Shown here: positions 1 to 7,806 of the stretch, one piece after another
Numbering within the stretch: the first letter of the stretch is position 1
Layout of the letters: the number at the start of each line of letters is the position of its first letter
NCBI RefSeq assembly: GCF_007827045.1
Contig: NZ_RPFW01000015.1
Location: 1 to 33,505 of the forward strand
Source: Trebonia kvetii
GTDB lineage: Bacteria; Actinomycetota; Actinomycetes; Streptosporangiales; Streptosporangiaceae
DNA length: 33,505 bases
Direction: 5' to 3'
Notes under the pieces: model-generated
The model's database searches: none
Told to the model about the DNA's origin: nothing
What the model saw: only the letters and a program-made list of their open reading frames with translations
Translations under genes and position numbers: made by a program

Positions 1-263
1 CTGGCAGCTACCCGGACCGGACTCACACCGGCAAGCGACGACGAGCTTACGAACACGAAGATCCACCGTGGCTTACGTCACGGTCTCACCTCCCATTCCG
101 CTGGGCGCACGAAAGATCGAGGTTAACAGGTATGTGCCTGGAGAATTGCGGCCGGCTAACGACCGCTACGCCGAAAAATATCAGGAGAAACGTCAGCCAA
201 TGGTGCATTACTCCTTACCGGGACCTATTTGGCGAATGTTTGCAAACCGTCGGCTTAGCCTTC

Positions 264-292
264 GTTGGGTTCGAATCCAACACCTGCGACCA
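264..292 (+). other. tRNA 3'-end-like fragment (T-arm plus CCA)
   Basis: GGTTCGAATCC resembles a tRNA T-loop. It sits in a stem GTTGG/CCAAC and is followed by an acceptor-like stretch ending in ACCA at 289-292. No matching 5' acceptor strand or D-arm is visible upstream, so this is not a whole tRNA. It may be a leftover attachment-site half from an element that used a tRNA, or chance similarity. The rest of 1-552 shows no convincing gene. Confidence 0.2.
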
Positions 293-552
293 CGCTGAAA
301 CGCCAGTCCCGCACGCTACGGTGTCCCTCACACGAGACCCTGGCCTGCTTCCGGGACTGCCACGGCCATGGAAAACGCGGCTATACCGCCTCGGCGACAG
401 CATCCGGCGAGACGTCTGCCCAGCTAAATCGGCTGCGGGAACCTAACCGCGTACTGGACTCTTAATCCTGCCGATCGTGAGTTGTGAGCGAGCGCCGTAA
501 CGAATGATCTGAGCTTGACTCGCCACGCGATCCTTCCGGCTACCGGCCGATC

Positions 553-788
553 CTATTCGGCGGCGCAGCGGCCGCCGGAGCGGCATACCATGACGATGCG
601 CCCTGCATGGGGGAGCTCGTGGCGGCGCGCCTGAACCTCGTCCATCGGGATCAGAATCGCCTGGGGCGCGTGCCGCTTCGCCATTCGCCGGGCTCCCGCA
701 CGTCCAGGAGGATGGCTCCTTCATCAAGCAACCCCGCAGTCCGGCGCTGACTGCAGCGTTCTGGCCGCCATGATGAGGTCCGCATCAT
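553..788 (-). pseudogene. Single-domain rhodanese, frameshifted
   Basis: Reading the minus strand from the ATG at 788 gives a rhodanese N-terminus (LLDEGAILLDVREPGEW). The frame fails near 671, where a base seems to be missing in SG(H)AP. In the next frame the rhodanese continues (ILIPMDEVQARRHELPHAGR, then the active-site loop MVCRSGGR with its Cys) and stops at a TAG at 553-555. Rhodaneses move sulfane sulfur through that Cys. The gene overlaps the 3' end of the MBL/rhodanese gene (stop at 724), as expected for a sulfur-metabolism operon. It is probably non-functional because of the frameshift and the short C-terminus. Confidence 0.6.
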
Positions 789-2181
789 GAGCAACCGGAA
801 GCCCGGCCCCCTGCCAGGCGCAGTAGCCGCCGAGCAGGTCGGAGACGTCCTGGAACCCGGCCGCGGCCAGTCGGCTGGCCGCCACCACCGAGCGGTAGCC
901 GCTGGCGCAGTAGGCGACCATGGGCCGATCACGGTCGAGCCCGTCCAGCGAGTCAGCCAGGACTGCCAGCGGGATCTCGACCGCCCCGGGTATCGTCCCG
1001 CCCGCGGTCTCGGCGGCCCCGCGGACGTCGACCAGCTGCAGGTCCGGTTCCAGGCCGCGCAACTCGGCCAGCTGCGCGATAGTGAGCCGGGAGCTGCGCT
1101 CGGCCAGCTCAGGCCGGGCGGCGAACACGGAAGCGGGATCGGTCAGCTGACCCTCCACTCGATTCAGCCCGACCCGGGCCAGGCGGACCTTGGCTTCGGC
1201 GGCGAGCGCCGGGTCGCTCACCAGCACGATGTCCCGGTCGGGCGAGAGGATATTACCCGCCCACTCGGCGAAGCGGCCCTGCAACCCGATGTTCACCGCA
1301 CCGGCCAGGTGGGCGGCCGCGAAGTCGGCCGGCTCCCGGGCGTCGAGGAGAATCGCGCCAGCCTCCTGCCTGGCCAGGACATCCTCGAGGTCGAGCAGTT
1401 CGGGCGCGTGCTCGTCGAGCAGCGGGTGCCCCTCCCGGTTGGCGCAGGCGTCGAAGGCAAAGTAGCGGGGGCGGGCAGACTGGCCCTCGGTGACCGCGGC
1501 GACGAAGGCGTCCTCGGTCAAGCCCTGCAGCGCGTAGTTGACCCGCCGCTGCTCCCCGATCGTCGAGGTCGTCTCCGTGGACAGCGCCTTGCCGAACGCC
1601 GAGCCCGGCCCGTGGGCCGGGTAGACGCGGGTGGCATCGGGGAGCACCAGGAGCTTGCCGCGCAGCGAGCGGTACAGGCGCCGCGCCAGCGCCTCGGCGG
1701 ACAGTTCCGCGCCGGCCGAGGCGAACAGGTCGGGACGCCCCACATCGCCGACGAACAAGGTGTCCCCGGTCAGCACGCCGTGCGGCGCCGGATCATCCGG
1801 GTGCTCCCACACGACCACGCAGATCGACTCGGGCGTGTGGCCCGGCGTGGCCAGGATCTCCAGGGTCACCTCCCCCAGCGACAGGCGCTGCCCGTCGTGC
1901 AACGGCTCGACGGGGAAGCCCACGCCGGCGCCGGCCCCGTAGGAGATGACCGCTCCGGTCCGGTCGGCCAGCTCCAGGTGCCCGCTGAGGAAGTCGGCGT
2001 GGACATGGGTCTCGATAACCCGCTCGATCCGCAGCCCCCGCTCGGCGGCCTCCTGCAAGTAGACGCCGACGTCGCGGCGGGGATCGACGACGACCGCCCG
2101 CCCAGTGGTCTCATCGCCAATCAGGTAGGAGGCGTGGGACAGGCACGCCAGGTAATGCTGGGTGAGGATCGCCTCAATCAC
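724..2181 (-). CDS. MBL-fold hydrolase with two rhodanese domains
   Basis: A 485-residue protein of the persulfide dioxygenase-like MBL/rhodanese family. The metallo-beta-lactamase domain occupies roughly residues 1-230, with HVHADFLSGH at 59-68, a further metal His in TPGHTPES, an Asp in GDTLFVGDVG and a His in YPAHG. Two rhodanese domains follow. The first (about 270-355) has no Cys in its loop (VLVSDPA) and is presumably structural. The second has CASGYRS with Cys near 425 and should be active. Known relatives handle glutathione or low-molecular-weight persulfides; mycothiol persulfide would be the natural inference in an actinobacterium. GTG at 2181 is chosen because the family N-terminus begins at IEAILTQHYLACLSHAS; upstream in-frame sequence is not family-like. 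The Shine-Dalgarno is poor (AGGAAG right at the start). A broken rhodanese follows and a broken peroxiredoxin lies upstream, so this was probably a sulfur/peroxide-stress operon. Confidence 0.85.
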   Translation of the reverse strand: MIEAILTQHYLACLSHASYLIGDETTGRAVVVDPRRDVGVYLQEAAERGLRIERVIETHVHADFLSGHLELADRTGAVISYGAGAGVGFPVEPLHDGQRLSLGEVTLEILATPGHTPESICVVVWEHPDDPAPHGVLTGDTLFVGDVGRPDLFASAGAELSAEALARRLYRSLRGKLLVLPDATRVYPAHGPGSAFGKALSTETTSTIGEQRRVNYALQGLTEDAFVAAVTEGQSARPRYFAFDACANREGHPLLDEHAPELLDLEDVLARQEAGAILLDAREPADFAAAHLAGAVNIGLQGRFAEWAGNILSPDRDIVLVSDPALAAEAKVRLARVGLNRVEGQLTDPASVFAARPELAERSSRLTIAQLAELRGLEPDLQLVDVRGAAETAGGTIPGAVEIPLAVLADSLDGLDRDRPMVAYCASGYRSVVAASRLAAAGFQDVSDLLGGYCAWQGAGLPVAHDADLIMAARTLQSAPDCGVA

Positions 2182-2328
2182 CTTCCTGGTCGGACAGCCC
2201 GGGCAGGAAGTGCGGCAGGCTGCCGGCCTCTGCGACGTTGTGCTGGCGCCATCTCTCGAGGAAGCCATCCGATACGGCGACAATGCGCCTGCTGCGCTTG
2301 CCGACGGTGACGAGTTCGTTCGCTTCGC

Positions 2329-2544
2329 TCAGTGCGGCTGCGGCACGATGCGGATGTAGGGCTTGGGCTCTTTCCAGTCGCCGAAGATCTGCCTGGCCTC
2401 GTCGTTGGAGACCGAGCCGGCGATGAAGACGTCTTCGCCCGGCTTCCAGTTGACCGGGGTGGCGACGCGGTGCCTGGCTGTCAGCTGCAGCGAGTCGATC
2501 ACCCGCAGGACCTCGTCGAAGTTGCGCCCGGTGGTCATCGGATA
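2329..2544 (-). pseudogene. 1-Cys peroxiredoxin C-terminal fragment
   Basis: From about 2544 the minus strand encodes LYPMTTGRNFDEVLRVIDS and continues to IRIVPQPH and a stop at 2329. This is the C-terminal third of a Prx6-type peroxiredoxin: the TGRNFDE helix, the ATPVNWKPGEDV segment and the final YIRIVPQP are all family features. The catalytic N-terminal half with the peroxidatic Cys is missing. The piece that should precede it lies immediately adjacent on the opposite strand. It is therefore a rearranged remnant. Confidence 0.7.
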
Positions 2545-2546
2545 CA

Positions 2547-2680
2547 GCGAAACTGTATGGGATGCTGCCGGGCGGCACCTCGGGCGACGCCAAGGCCCGC
2601 ACGCCGGCCGACAACCAGGCCGTCCGCAACGTGTTCGTCATCGGCCCGGACAAGAAGATCAAGATGATCCTGGTGTACGC
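2547..2680 (+). pseudogene. 1-Cys peroxiredoxin internal fragment, inverted
   Basis: The plus strand reads AKLYGMLPGGTSGDAKARTP and then AVRNVFVIGPDKKIKMILVY. This is the peroxiredoxin segment that normally lies just before YPMTTGRNFDE. It points the opposite way from the C-terminal fragment at 2329-2544. The two pieces meet at a small inverted repeat, ATACAG (2542-2547) and CTGTAT (2553-2558), a plausible fold-back breakpoint. At its 3' end the frame runs directly into IS256-type transposase sequence. Confidence 0.65.
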
Positions 2681-2763
2681 GGTGGTGTTCATCGACGCGA
2701 TTAACGTGAAGATCCGCGAGGGCCAGGTCGCGAACCGTCCTATCTACCTGGCCCTGGGGGTCC
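2681..2763 (+). mobile_element. IS256-family transposase fragment
   Basis: In frame with the peroxiredoxin piece, the plus strand encodes VVFIDAINVKIREGQVANRP followed by IYLALGV. This is the stretch around the first catalytic Asp of IS256-family transposases. Only about 28 residues remain before similarity ends near 2763, where amidohydrolase sequence starts on the other strand. Both proteins can carry a VY(P) at the join, suggesting joining at short homology. Confidence 0.6.
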
Positions 2764-3220
2764 AAGCAGGTCGTCGTAGGCGGGGTCGTCGAGCGGGCGG
2801 GGGCCGGTCCGCCCGTGAATCATGGCGCCGACGTGACCCAGCTGGGTGGCGCATCGTTCGAGTTCGGCGGCGGCGGCCTACGGGTCGCTGGTCGGCAGGG
2901 TCGCGAACGCGCGGAAGCGGGCCGGATGCGCGCGGACGGCGCTGGCGGCCTGGTCGTTGGCGTCCCGGGCCAGCGCGACGGCCTCCCGGGCCGGGAGGGC
3001 CTGGGTGGCGGGGGTGACGACCGACAGGATCGAGACGTCGATCCCGGTGGCGTCCATCGCCTCGACCCGGCCCTGGCCGATGTCCTCGAGCCGGGCCTGG
3101 TTATCGCCCATGGTGTTGAAGGCGACACTTTCGTCACGCCCCGTTCGGCAGGCGGTCGAGCGCGTCGCGGATGCCGGCGCTGTTCCAGTGCTCTTCGATC
3201 GCGATGATCTTCACGTCCAT
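2764..3220 (-). pseudogene. Amidohydrolase (amidohydrolase_2 type), broken
   Basis: The minus strand from the ATG at 3220 (GGAGG just upstream) encodes VKIIAIEEHW, the metal-binding-type N-terminus of gamma-resorcylate/ACMS decarboxylase-like amidohydrolases. A frameshift lies between about 3110 and 3136. The next frame gives DNQARLEDIGQGRVEAMDAT and continues to FATLPTSDP. An in-frame TAG at 2878-2880 interrupts where relatives usually have Glu, and the frame continues with AAAAELER and GAMIHGRTGPRPLDDPAYDD. The 3' two thirds are missing beyond 2764, where the IS256 scrap begins. Three separate lesions make it a clear pseudogene. Confidence 0.7.
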
Positions 3221-3253
3221 GTCCTCCAGGTCATCAGGGGCAGGCCGCAGGCG

Positions 3254-3385
3254 CTACCAGCGGACGGTCTGACCCTGGTAGTCCAGGTATTGCAGCCGCG
3301 CATCCTCGGCGCGCGCCCGCAGCCCGATGCCAGCCAGGACCAGACTGCAAACCACATACGCAACGTAAACACGAAATCGGGGCAC
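3254..3385 (-). CDS. Possible 43-aa single-helix membrane protein
   Basis: A short frame from GTG 3385 to TAG 3254 encodes a basic N-terminus, one hydrophobic helix (VYVAYVVCSLVLAGIGL) and a polar tail ending QYLDYQGQTVRW. It ends 33 bases before the start of the amidohydrolase pseudogene, on the same strand. There is no clear Shine-Dalgarno. I do not recognise the family. It could be a real small protein or the tail of a lost gene. Confidence 0.3.
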   Translation of the reverse strand: MPRFRVYVAYVVCSLVLAGIGLRARAEDARLQYLDYQGQTVRW

Positions 3386-3727
3386 CGCCCATCTAGCCCG
3401 CTTGTGGCGTGCCGAGCCGGCTCGGTTAGCTCACCCTCTGACACGCCAGTCGCTCAGCGTGACGATCGCTGGTCACGGCCGCCGCGCGAGATCCGTTATG
3501 CACGCCGGTGCCAGTGACGGTTTGGCCGTCCGTGCCGCGCCCGAACGGGGCGCTATGTGGGCGGCCGGGGAGCTGACTCCGCGGCCGACTCCGGGACTGC
3601 CTGCTGGGTAGGGCCGATGCGGAAGGTGACCGCCGCTGCGGGCAGCGTGCTCGGCAAAGGCGGCGGCCTGCTCACCGGTCGGCTCCTGCGGGCGATCTCG
3701 ATGCTCCCACCCGGGCAGAGGGTGTGC
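3386..3727. other. Intergenic stretch without a supported gene
   Basis: Open frames here have no recognisable domain, no good ribosome binding site and unconvincing codon use. I see no RNA gene or repeat. It is probably degraded sequence between the amidohydrolase remnant and the MscS gene. Confidence 0.4.
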
Positions 3728-4423
3728 TTAGTGCCCGTCAGGCGTGCTGTTGCCTGCTGGTCCTATCGCAGCCGCCAGAACCTGGGAATTGGGCAGGTGG
3801 AACGGCCCGTCAGGGGTATCCAGCCGGACGTAGGTGATGCCGATCTCGGTCACGGTTCCGAGGAACTGGCCGCCCAGTGGGCCTGACGTGAGCCGCACCT
3901 GGTCACCGACGTCGACCGGCCGGGCGAGCAGCAGGACGTTGCCGGCGAACAGGTTGGAGAGGCTCTGCTGGGCGGCGATGCCGACCAGCACGGTGGCGAA
4001 CCCGGCGCCGACCAGAAGCTGCATGACCGCGATGTTGAACAGCTGCAGGGTGATGAGGATAGTGGCCAGGCTGCCGAGCAGGACGATGGCGTAGCGGATC
4101 ACGGCGGCGTGTGAGGTACCGATCTTCGGCTGCAGCGCCTCGCGGGCCTTGGCTGCTAGCCCGACCGTAGCCAGGGCCGCGAGCAAGCAGAAGGCCACTG
4201 CCGCGGCGTCGGCTAGGACCTCGGTCCCGGTGTGGCCAAGCGCCCGGAAAGTCGTTTGGTAGAAAGCCGGGCTGGATGCGGCTGTGCGAGCCGAACGGGA
4301 TATGGTCGCCGCGATCACCGCGAAGACGAGGGCGAAGACGGACCGCCACGGCCGGGCATGCGACTTGACCTTGGCCGCATTCTGGCGTGCCGCGTCGATC
4401 TGCCGTCTCTCCTTGAGGTCCAT
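3728..4423 (-). CDS. MscS-family mechanosensitive ion channel
   Basis: A 231-residue inner-membrane protein. Hydrophobic helices lie at about residues 26-45, 68-92 and 107-130. The pore-lining MscS core follows (GFATVLVGIAAQQSLSNLFA, near 140-160), then the beta domain (ARPVDVGDQVRL, GTVTEIGITYVRL, PNSQVL). MscS channels open under membrane tension and release solutes during osmotic downshock. The C-terminal alpha/beta domain of E. coli MscS is largely absent, as in many short actinobacterial members. The start at ATG 4423 has GGGAGG about ten bases upstream. The 4424-4660 stretch upstream has one short minus-strand frame (4315-4599, overlapping this gene) that I cannot support. Confidence 0.85.
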   Translation of the reverse strand: MDLKERRQIDAARQNAAKVKSHARPWRSVFALVFAVIAATISRSARTAASSPAFYQTTFRALGHTGTEVLADAAAVAFCLLAALATVGLAAKAREALQPKIGTSHAAVIRYAIVLLGSLATILITLQLFNIAVMQLLVGAGFATVLVGIAAQQSLSNLFAGNVLLLARPVDVGDQVRLTSGPLGGQFLGTVTEIGITYVRLDTPDGPFHLPNSQVLAAAIGPAGNSTPDGH

Positions 4424-4660
4424 CCTGGTGATCCTCCCTCGATCGCGTTTCGGGCTGGACGTCCTGCCCGGCCGGCGCGGACGTCCCTGGTCGTGCCCAT
4501 GAAGTGATACCTTCCGTGCCAGATGAAGCGGCCGACCGCCGCCCCCAATGCCAGTCCACTCCGCCGGCGGGCAAAGCCCAAGAAAGCGCCGACTGTCATG
4601 ACATTGGCCTGCCCTAGAGGATCATCTACGGTCTCCTTCTGCTGAGTGTCCGATCACCGC

Positions 4661-4699
4661 CCGGCCGACTCGCGGACCGAGTCTCCGCGAGTCGGCCGG
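4661..4699. terminator. 16-bp perfect hairpin, likely bidirectional terminator
   Basis: CCGGCCGACTCGCGGA (4661-4676) is exactly complementary to TCCGCGAGTCGGCCGG (4684-4699), with a 7-base loop. It lies 12 bases past the stop of the short minus-strand frame at 4712-4813. There is no T-run, which is usual for actinobacterial terminators. Confidence 0.55.
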
Positions 4700-4711
4700 C
4701 ATCTTCGGGAT

Positions 4712-4813
4712 TTAGCCGAGTCCGATCTGCTGTGCCTGCAGTGCGGAGTCCCAGAAGGCGGAGATGGCGATGAGCTGGTCGCCCTGCCACTTGCTGGTCT
4801 GGCCGAAGTCCAT
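4712..4813 (-). pseudogene. C-terminal remnant of an unidentified small protein
   Basis: The minus strand from ATG 4813 encodes 33 residues including KWQGDQLIAISAFWDSALQA and stops at TAA 4712. The in-frame upstream codons (TVS) run into a TAG, and there is no ribosome binding site. This looks like the surviving C-terminus of a longer protein, possibly a SnoaL/NTF2-like fold, though that is a guess. A strong hairpin directly follows, as expected after a gene end. The 4814-5025 stretch holds nothing else I can support. Confidence 0.35.
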
Positions 4814-5025
4814 CGAAACCGTCTACTCATATCGGCTTGGGAAGGATCCTCGGGCGAGGCAGGGCAGCACTCATTCGTCGGGAGACGCTGGGTTAACCTT
4901 GGAGTGAGTACTAAGAATAGGGCACGAGATCCCGCCCTGGGCCGTTCCGGCTTCGGGAGGTACCGCCAGCAGGCAGACTCCGCCGAGCCGGCACAGCGGG
5001 TCATGGGTAGCGCAGTGGTGCAGGG

Positions 5026-5205
5026 TCAAGCCCGCCCCAGTGAGCGAGCGGCTACGTCGCGTGCCAGCGACGCCAGCGGATCAGTGTCGCCGAGCCGGTA
5101 TCCGTAGTTGTTCAGCAGCCGGGACTGTGCCTCCGCGAATTCCACGTTCCCGGCGGCAGCACGCTGCGCAGCGAGGTCAGGCTGACCGAGATCAGTGTGA
5201 GACAT
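5026..5205 (-). CDS. Small 59-aa protein, AICE-associated
   Basis: ATG 5205 is preceded by GGAGG with a good spacer, and the frame runs to TGA at 5026. The protein starts MSHTDLGQPDLAAQR and contains EAQSRLLNNYGYRLGD and DPLASLARDVAARSLGRA; it is soluble and I do not recognise its family. The first residues resemble the frame starting at 13100 (MSLTDLRQ) behind the AICE integrase, and the upstream leaders are clearly related. By analogy it lay directly downstream of an integrase in a second AICE, now lost. Excisionase or another element-control role is possible, but no HTH is evident. Confidence 0.55.
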   Translation of the reverse strand: MSHTDLGQPDLAAQRAAAGNVEFAEAQSRLLNNYGYRLGDTDPLASLARDVAARSLGRA

Positions 5206-5297
5206 GCTGGTCCTCCGTGATCAGCGAGGAGGAACCGGGCAGGCCGCAAGCCTACATATCCTGCCCGGCTCCTCAACGCGGCCGGGCGCGGGTTATT
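5206..5297 (-). promoter_or_regulatory. AICE leader copy A: hairpin ahead of small ORF
   Basis: On the minus strand this leader holds a remnant integrase stop (TAA, 5293-5295). A 15-bp stem follows, CCTGCCCGGCTCCTC at 5260-5274 pairing with GAGGAACCGGGCAGG at 5229-5243 apart from one wobble, with a 16-base loop. The ribosome binding site for 5205 comes last. Blocks gacatgctg, tcctcc, gaggagga, ccgggcag, gcggccggg and ggttatt recur in the same order at 13097-13182. The hairpin could end integrase transcripts or attenuate the small gene. Confidence 0.55.
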
Positions 5298-6618
5298 GGC
5301 AAGGCCGGTTAGTTAAGGTTCGTCGCCGGATGTCAAGGGGACGCCGAGGATGGCGATGGCGATGGAGGCCTTGCGGGTTGCGCGGTCGACCTTGCCTTTA
5401 GCGTTGTACCTGGACATGGCGCGCTTGACGACGCGGGGGCTGACCCGCGTCTGCCTGCCGGGCATCAGGCTGGCCAGGACGAGCCGGCCGATTGCCCCGG
5501 CCAGGTCAGTGGCGGGGCCGGCGAGGACGCCGGCGGCGAGGATGACCTGATCGCGGGCGGCGTTCAGGGCGACGGTGAAGCTGGCCCGGTCGGGGTCGGT
5601 GCCGGGAGCGGTGCCGGCGGCGTCGGCGATCGCGGTGCGCAGCACCTGGTAGGTGACCAGCAGGGCGTAGACCTCCTGGTCGATTCCGCCGGGCGTGCGG
5701 GCGCGCAGGACCCGGCCGCCCAGGATGGTGGACTTGAGCTTGAAGTAGGCGGTCTCGACCTCCCAGCGCTCATGGTAAGGACAGCGGCCTCGCCGGCGGG
5801 GTAGCGGGCTGGGTCGAGGAGGGTGGTGACCAGCCGGCAGCAGCTGGCGGCGTGCCCGGCGCTAGTGGTCACGGTGATCTCGGCGTCGATGACCCGGACC
5901 GGGACGCCGCCGAATCGCGACAGCCAGGATCCGTCGGGGAGGCGCCGCAGGACAGGGAATCCGGGGGCTCCCCTCCCGCTCCGGACCCGGATCAGGAAGT
6001 CCGCCCTGGTCCCCGCGATCTGCGCGGCCAGGAACCCGGCGCCGAAGCCGCGGTCGGCGAGCAGGACCATTCCCGCGTGCAGGCTGGCGAGCAGGCCCGG
6101 GGCGTAGGTGGTCTCGCCTGCCGAGACAGGGCCGAACACGGCGCCGATGACGTTGCGGGTGCCGCAGCTGACCAGGACCAGCAGCCGCAGCATCGGGTAG
6201 CCGGAGGCGCCGTTCGGGCCGCCGCGCTGCTTGGAGTAGACGGCCAGGTTCGCCTCGCTGTCGGCGACGGTCATGATCGTGCCGTCGATCGCGACCGCCA
6301 GCAGCCCCCGCCACCGCGCCCCGCCGGGAGCCGGGCCGCGCAGCAGCGCGAGCAGCTCGCGCAGCGGCCCGGGCCCTAGACGCCGGCGTGCCTGGGTCAT
6401 CGCGGACGCGGTCGGCGCCGCGGCGTCCAGCCCGTCCAGCCCCGCCGTGAGCCGGTGCCAGACCTGACCGTAGCCCAGCTCGGCGAACAGGCACCCCGCC
6501 AGCAGCAGGTAAACCACCACCCGGGCCGGAAGGTCACGGACCCGGCGCTCCACCCGGCACGTCTGCTCCAGCACCGCGTCGACCATCTCGAACGGCACCT
6601 GCTGGGTCAGCTCGCCTA

Positions 6619-7803
6619 GTGTGCCGGTCCTGAGTTCAAAGGGCATCACACGAGTCGTTTCGCGTCCCAGTTTCCGGTTCCGGGCTTTCGCCGGGCTGGC
6701 GGATGCGTTCTGCTGAGGGCATGCCAGATCCGAGACTGGAGCCGCTGGTGCTGTCGGAAGACGAGCGGCGCATTTTAGAGAACTGGGTCAAGCGGCGCAG
6801 TACCGCACAGGGCCTTGCGCTGCGGGCGCGGGTCGTGCTGGCCTGCGCCCAGGGCGGCAGCAACGTCGCAGTCGCGGCGCGGCTGGGCGTCGACCGGAAG
6901 ACGGTCACCAGGTGGCGGGCGCGGTTCTTGCGCGAACGGCTGGACGGGCTGCACGACGAGCCGCGCCCGGGGGTTCCGCGCACGATCACCGACGCCCAGG
7001 TGGAAGAGGTGATCGTGCGGACCCTGGAAGAGGTCCCGGCAGGCGCCACGCACTGGTCCAAGCGCGAGCTGGCGCGCCGGGTCGGGATCTCGCCGACATC
7101 CGTGCACCGGATCTGGCGGTCCTTCGGGCTGCAGCCGCATTGCACGGAGGACTTCAAGATCTCCCCGGATCCGCTGCTCCTCGACAAGATCCGCGATGTC
7201 GTCGGCCTGTACCTGGCGCCGCCGGCGAACGCCGCGGTCTTCGCAGTCGACGAGAAGCCGCAGATCCAGGCCCTGCAGCGGACCGCCCCGGTGCTCCCGA
7301 TGATCCCCGGAGTGCCCGAGCGTCGCAGCCGTGACTACGTCCGGCACGGCACCATCGACCTGTTCGCCGCGCTGAATACCGCCACCGGCAAGGTCATCGG
7401 CAAGCTGTCCGCCCAGCACCGGGCCGTCGACTTCCGCGACTTCCTCGACGACATCGACCGCCAGGTCACCCCCGGCCTGGACATCCACGTCATCTGCGAC
7501 AACCTCTCAGCCCACAAGGCCCCGGTAGTCCAGAAGTGGCTGCTGACCCATCCCAGGGTCCAGCTGCACTTCACCCCGACCTACTCCTCCTGGATCAGCC
7601 AGGTCGAGCGGTGGTTCGCCGAACTGCAGCGCCGCTGCCTGGACCGCGGCGTGTTCTGCTCCCTCGACGAGCTCACCGCCGCGCTCGAGGAATGGATCGA
7701 GCTCTGGAACGCCACCGCCCGGCCCTTCAAGTGGACCAAGACCGCCGACCAGATCATCGACCGCATCTGCCGCTACTGCACGCGCGTCTCAGGACCGGGA
7801 CAC
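6619..7803 (+). mobile_element. IS630-family insertion sequence
   Basis: The terminal inverted repeats are GTGTGCCGGTCCTGAG at 6619 and the reverse complement of GTGTCCCGGTCCTGAG ending at 7803, with one mismatch in 16. Both ends are flanked by TA (6617-6618 and 7804-7805), the duplicated IS630/Tc1-mariner target. The original site reads ctcgccTAggtgacc inside codon ~18 of the IS4 transposase. The element looks complete and has an intact transposase, so it is younger than the decay of its host. Confidence 0.85.
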
Positions 7804-7806
7804 TAG
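6721..7806 (+). CDS. IS630-family transposase
   Basis: About 361 residues from ATG 6721. The N-terminal helix-turn-helix region covers roughly 30-140 (VAARLGVDRKTVTRWRARF, then ARRVGISPTSVHRIW). The DDE_3 catalytic domain has Asp in VFAVDEKPQIQ, Asp in IHVICDNLSAHK and Glu in SSWISQVERWFAEL. Family members usually begin with MPDPRLEPLVLS, so 6721 is preferred over an in-frame ATG at 6703; neither start has a strong Shine-Dalgarno. The TAG stop (7804-7806) uses the duplicated TA plus the next host G, so insertion itself completes the gene. No lesions are visible and it is likely active. Confidence 0.85.
   Translation: MPDPRLEPLVLSEDERRILENWVKRRSTAQGLALRARVVLACAQGGSNVAVAARLGVDRKTVTRWRARFLRERLDGLHDEPRPGVPRTITDAQVEEVIVRTLEEVPAGATHWSKRELARRVGISPTSVHRIWRSFGLQPHCTEDFKISPDPLLLDKIRDVVGLYLAPPANAAVFAVDEKPQIQALQRTAPVLPMIPGVPERRSRDYVRHGTIDLFAALNTATGKVIGKLSAQHRAVDFRDFLDDIDRQVTPGLDIHVICDNLSAHKAPVVQKWLLTHPRVQLHFTPTYSSWISQVERWFAELQRRCLDRGVFCSLDELTAALEEWIELWNATARPFKWTKTADQIIDRICRYCTRVSGPGH

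Noticed and set aside
787..2310. Long plus-strand open frame of about 500 codons
   Set aside because: It is the mirror frame of the MBL/rhodanese gene, has no domain, and is Arg/Gly/Gln-rich as expected for an antisense frame in high-GC DNA.
2878..2880. In-frame TAG codons (also at 23663) as possible recoding such as pyrrolysine
   Set aside because: Both genes also carry frameshifts or truncation, no pyl genes are in view, and TAG ends an apparently intact gene here (IS630 transposase). Nonsense mutation is simpler.
4315..4599. 94-codon minus-strand frame upstream of MscS
   Set aside because: It overlaps the 5' part of the MscS gene, has a poor start and no recognisable domain beyond a short hydrophobic patch.
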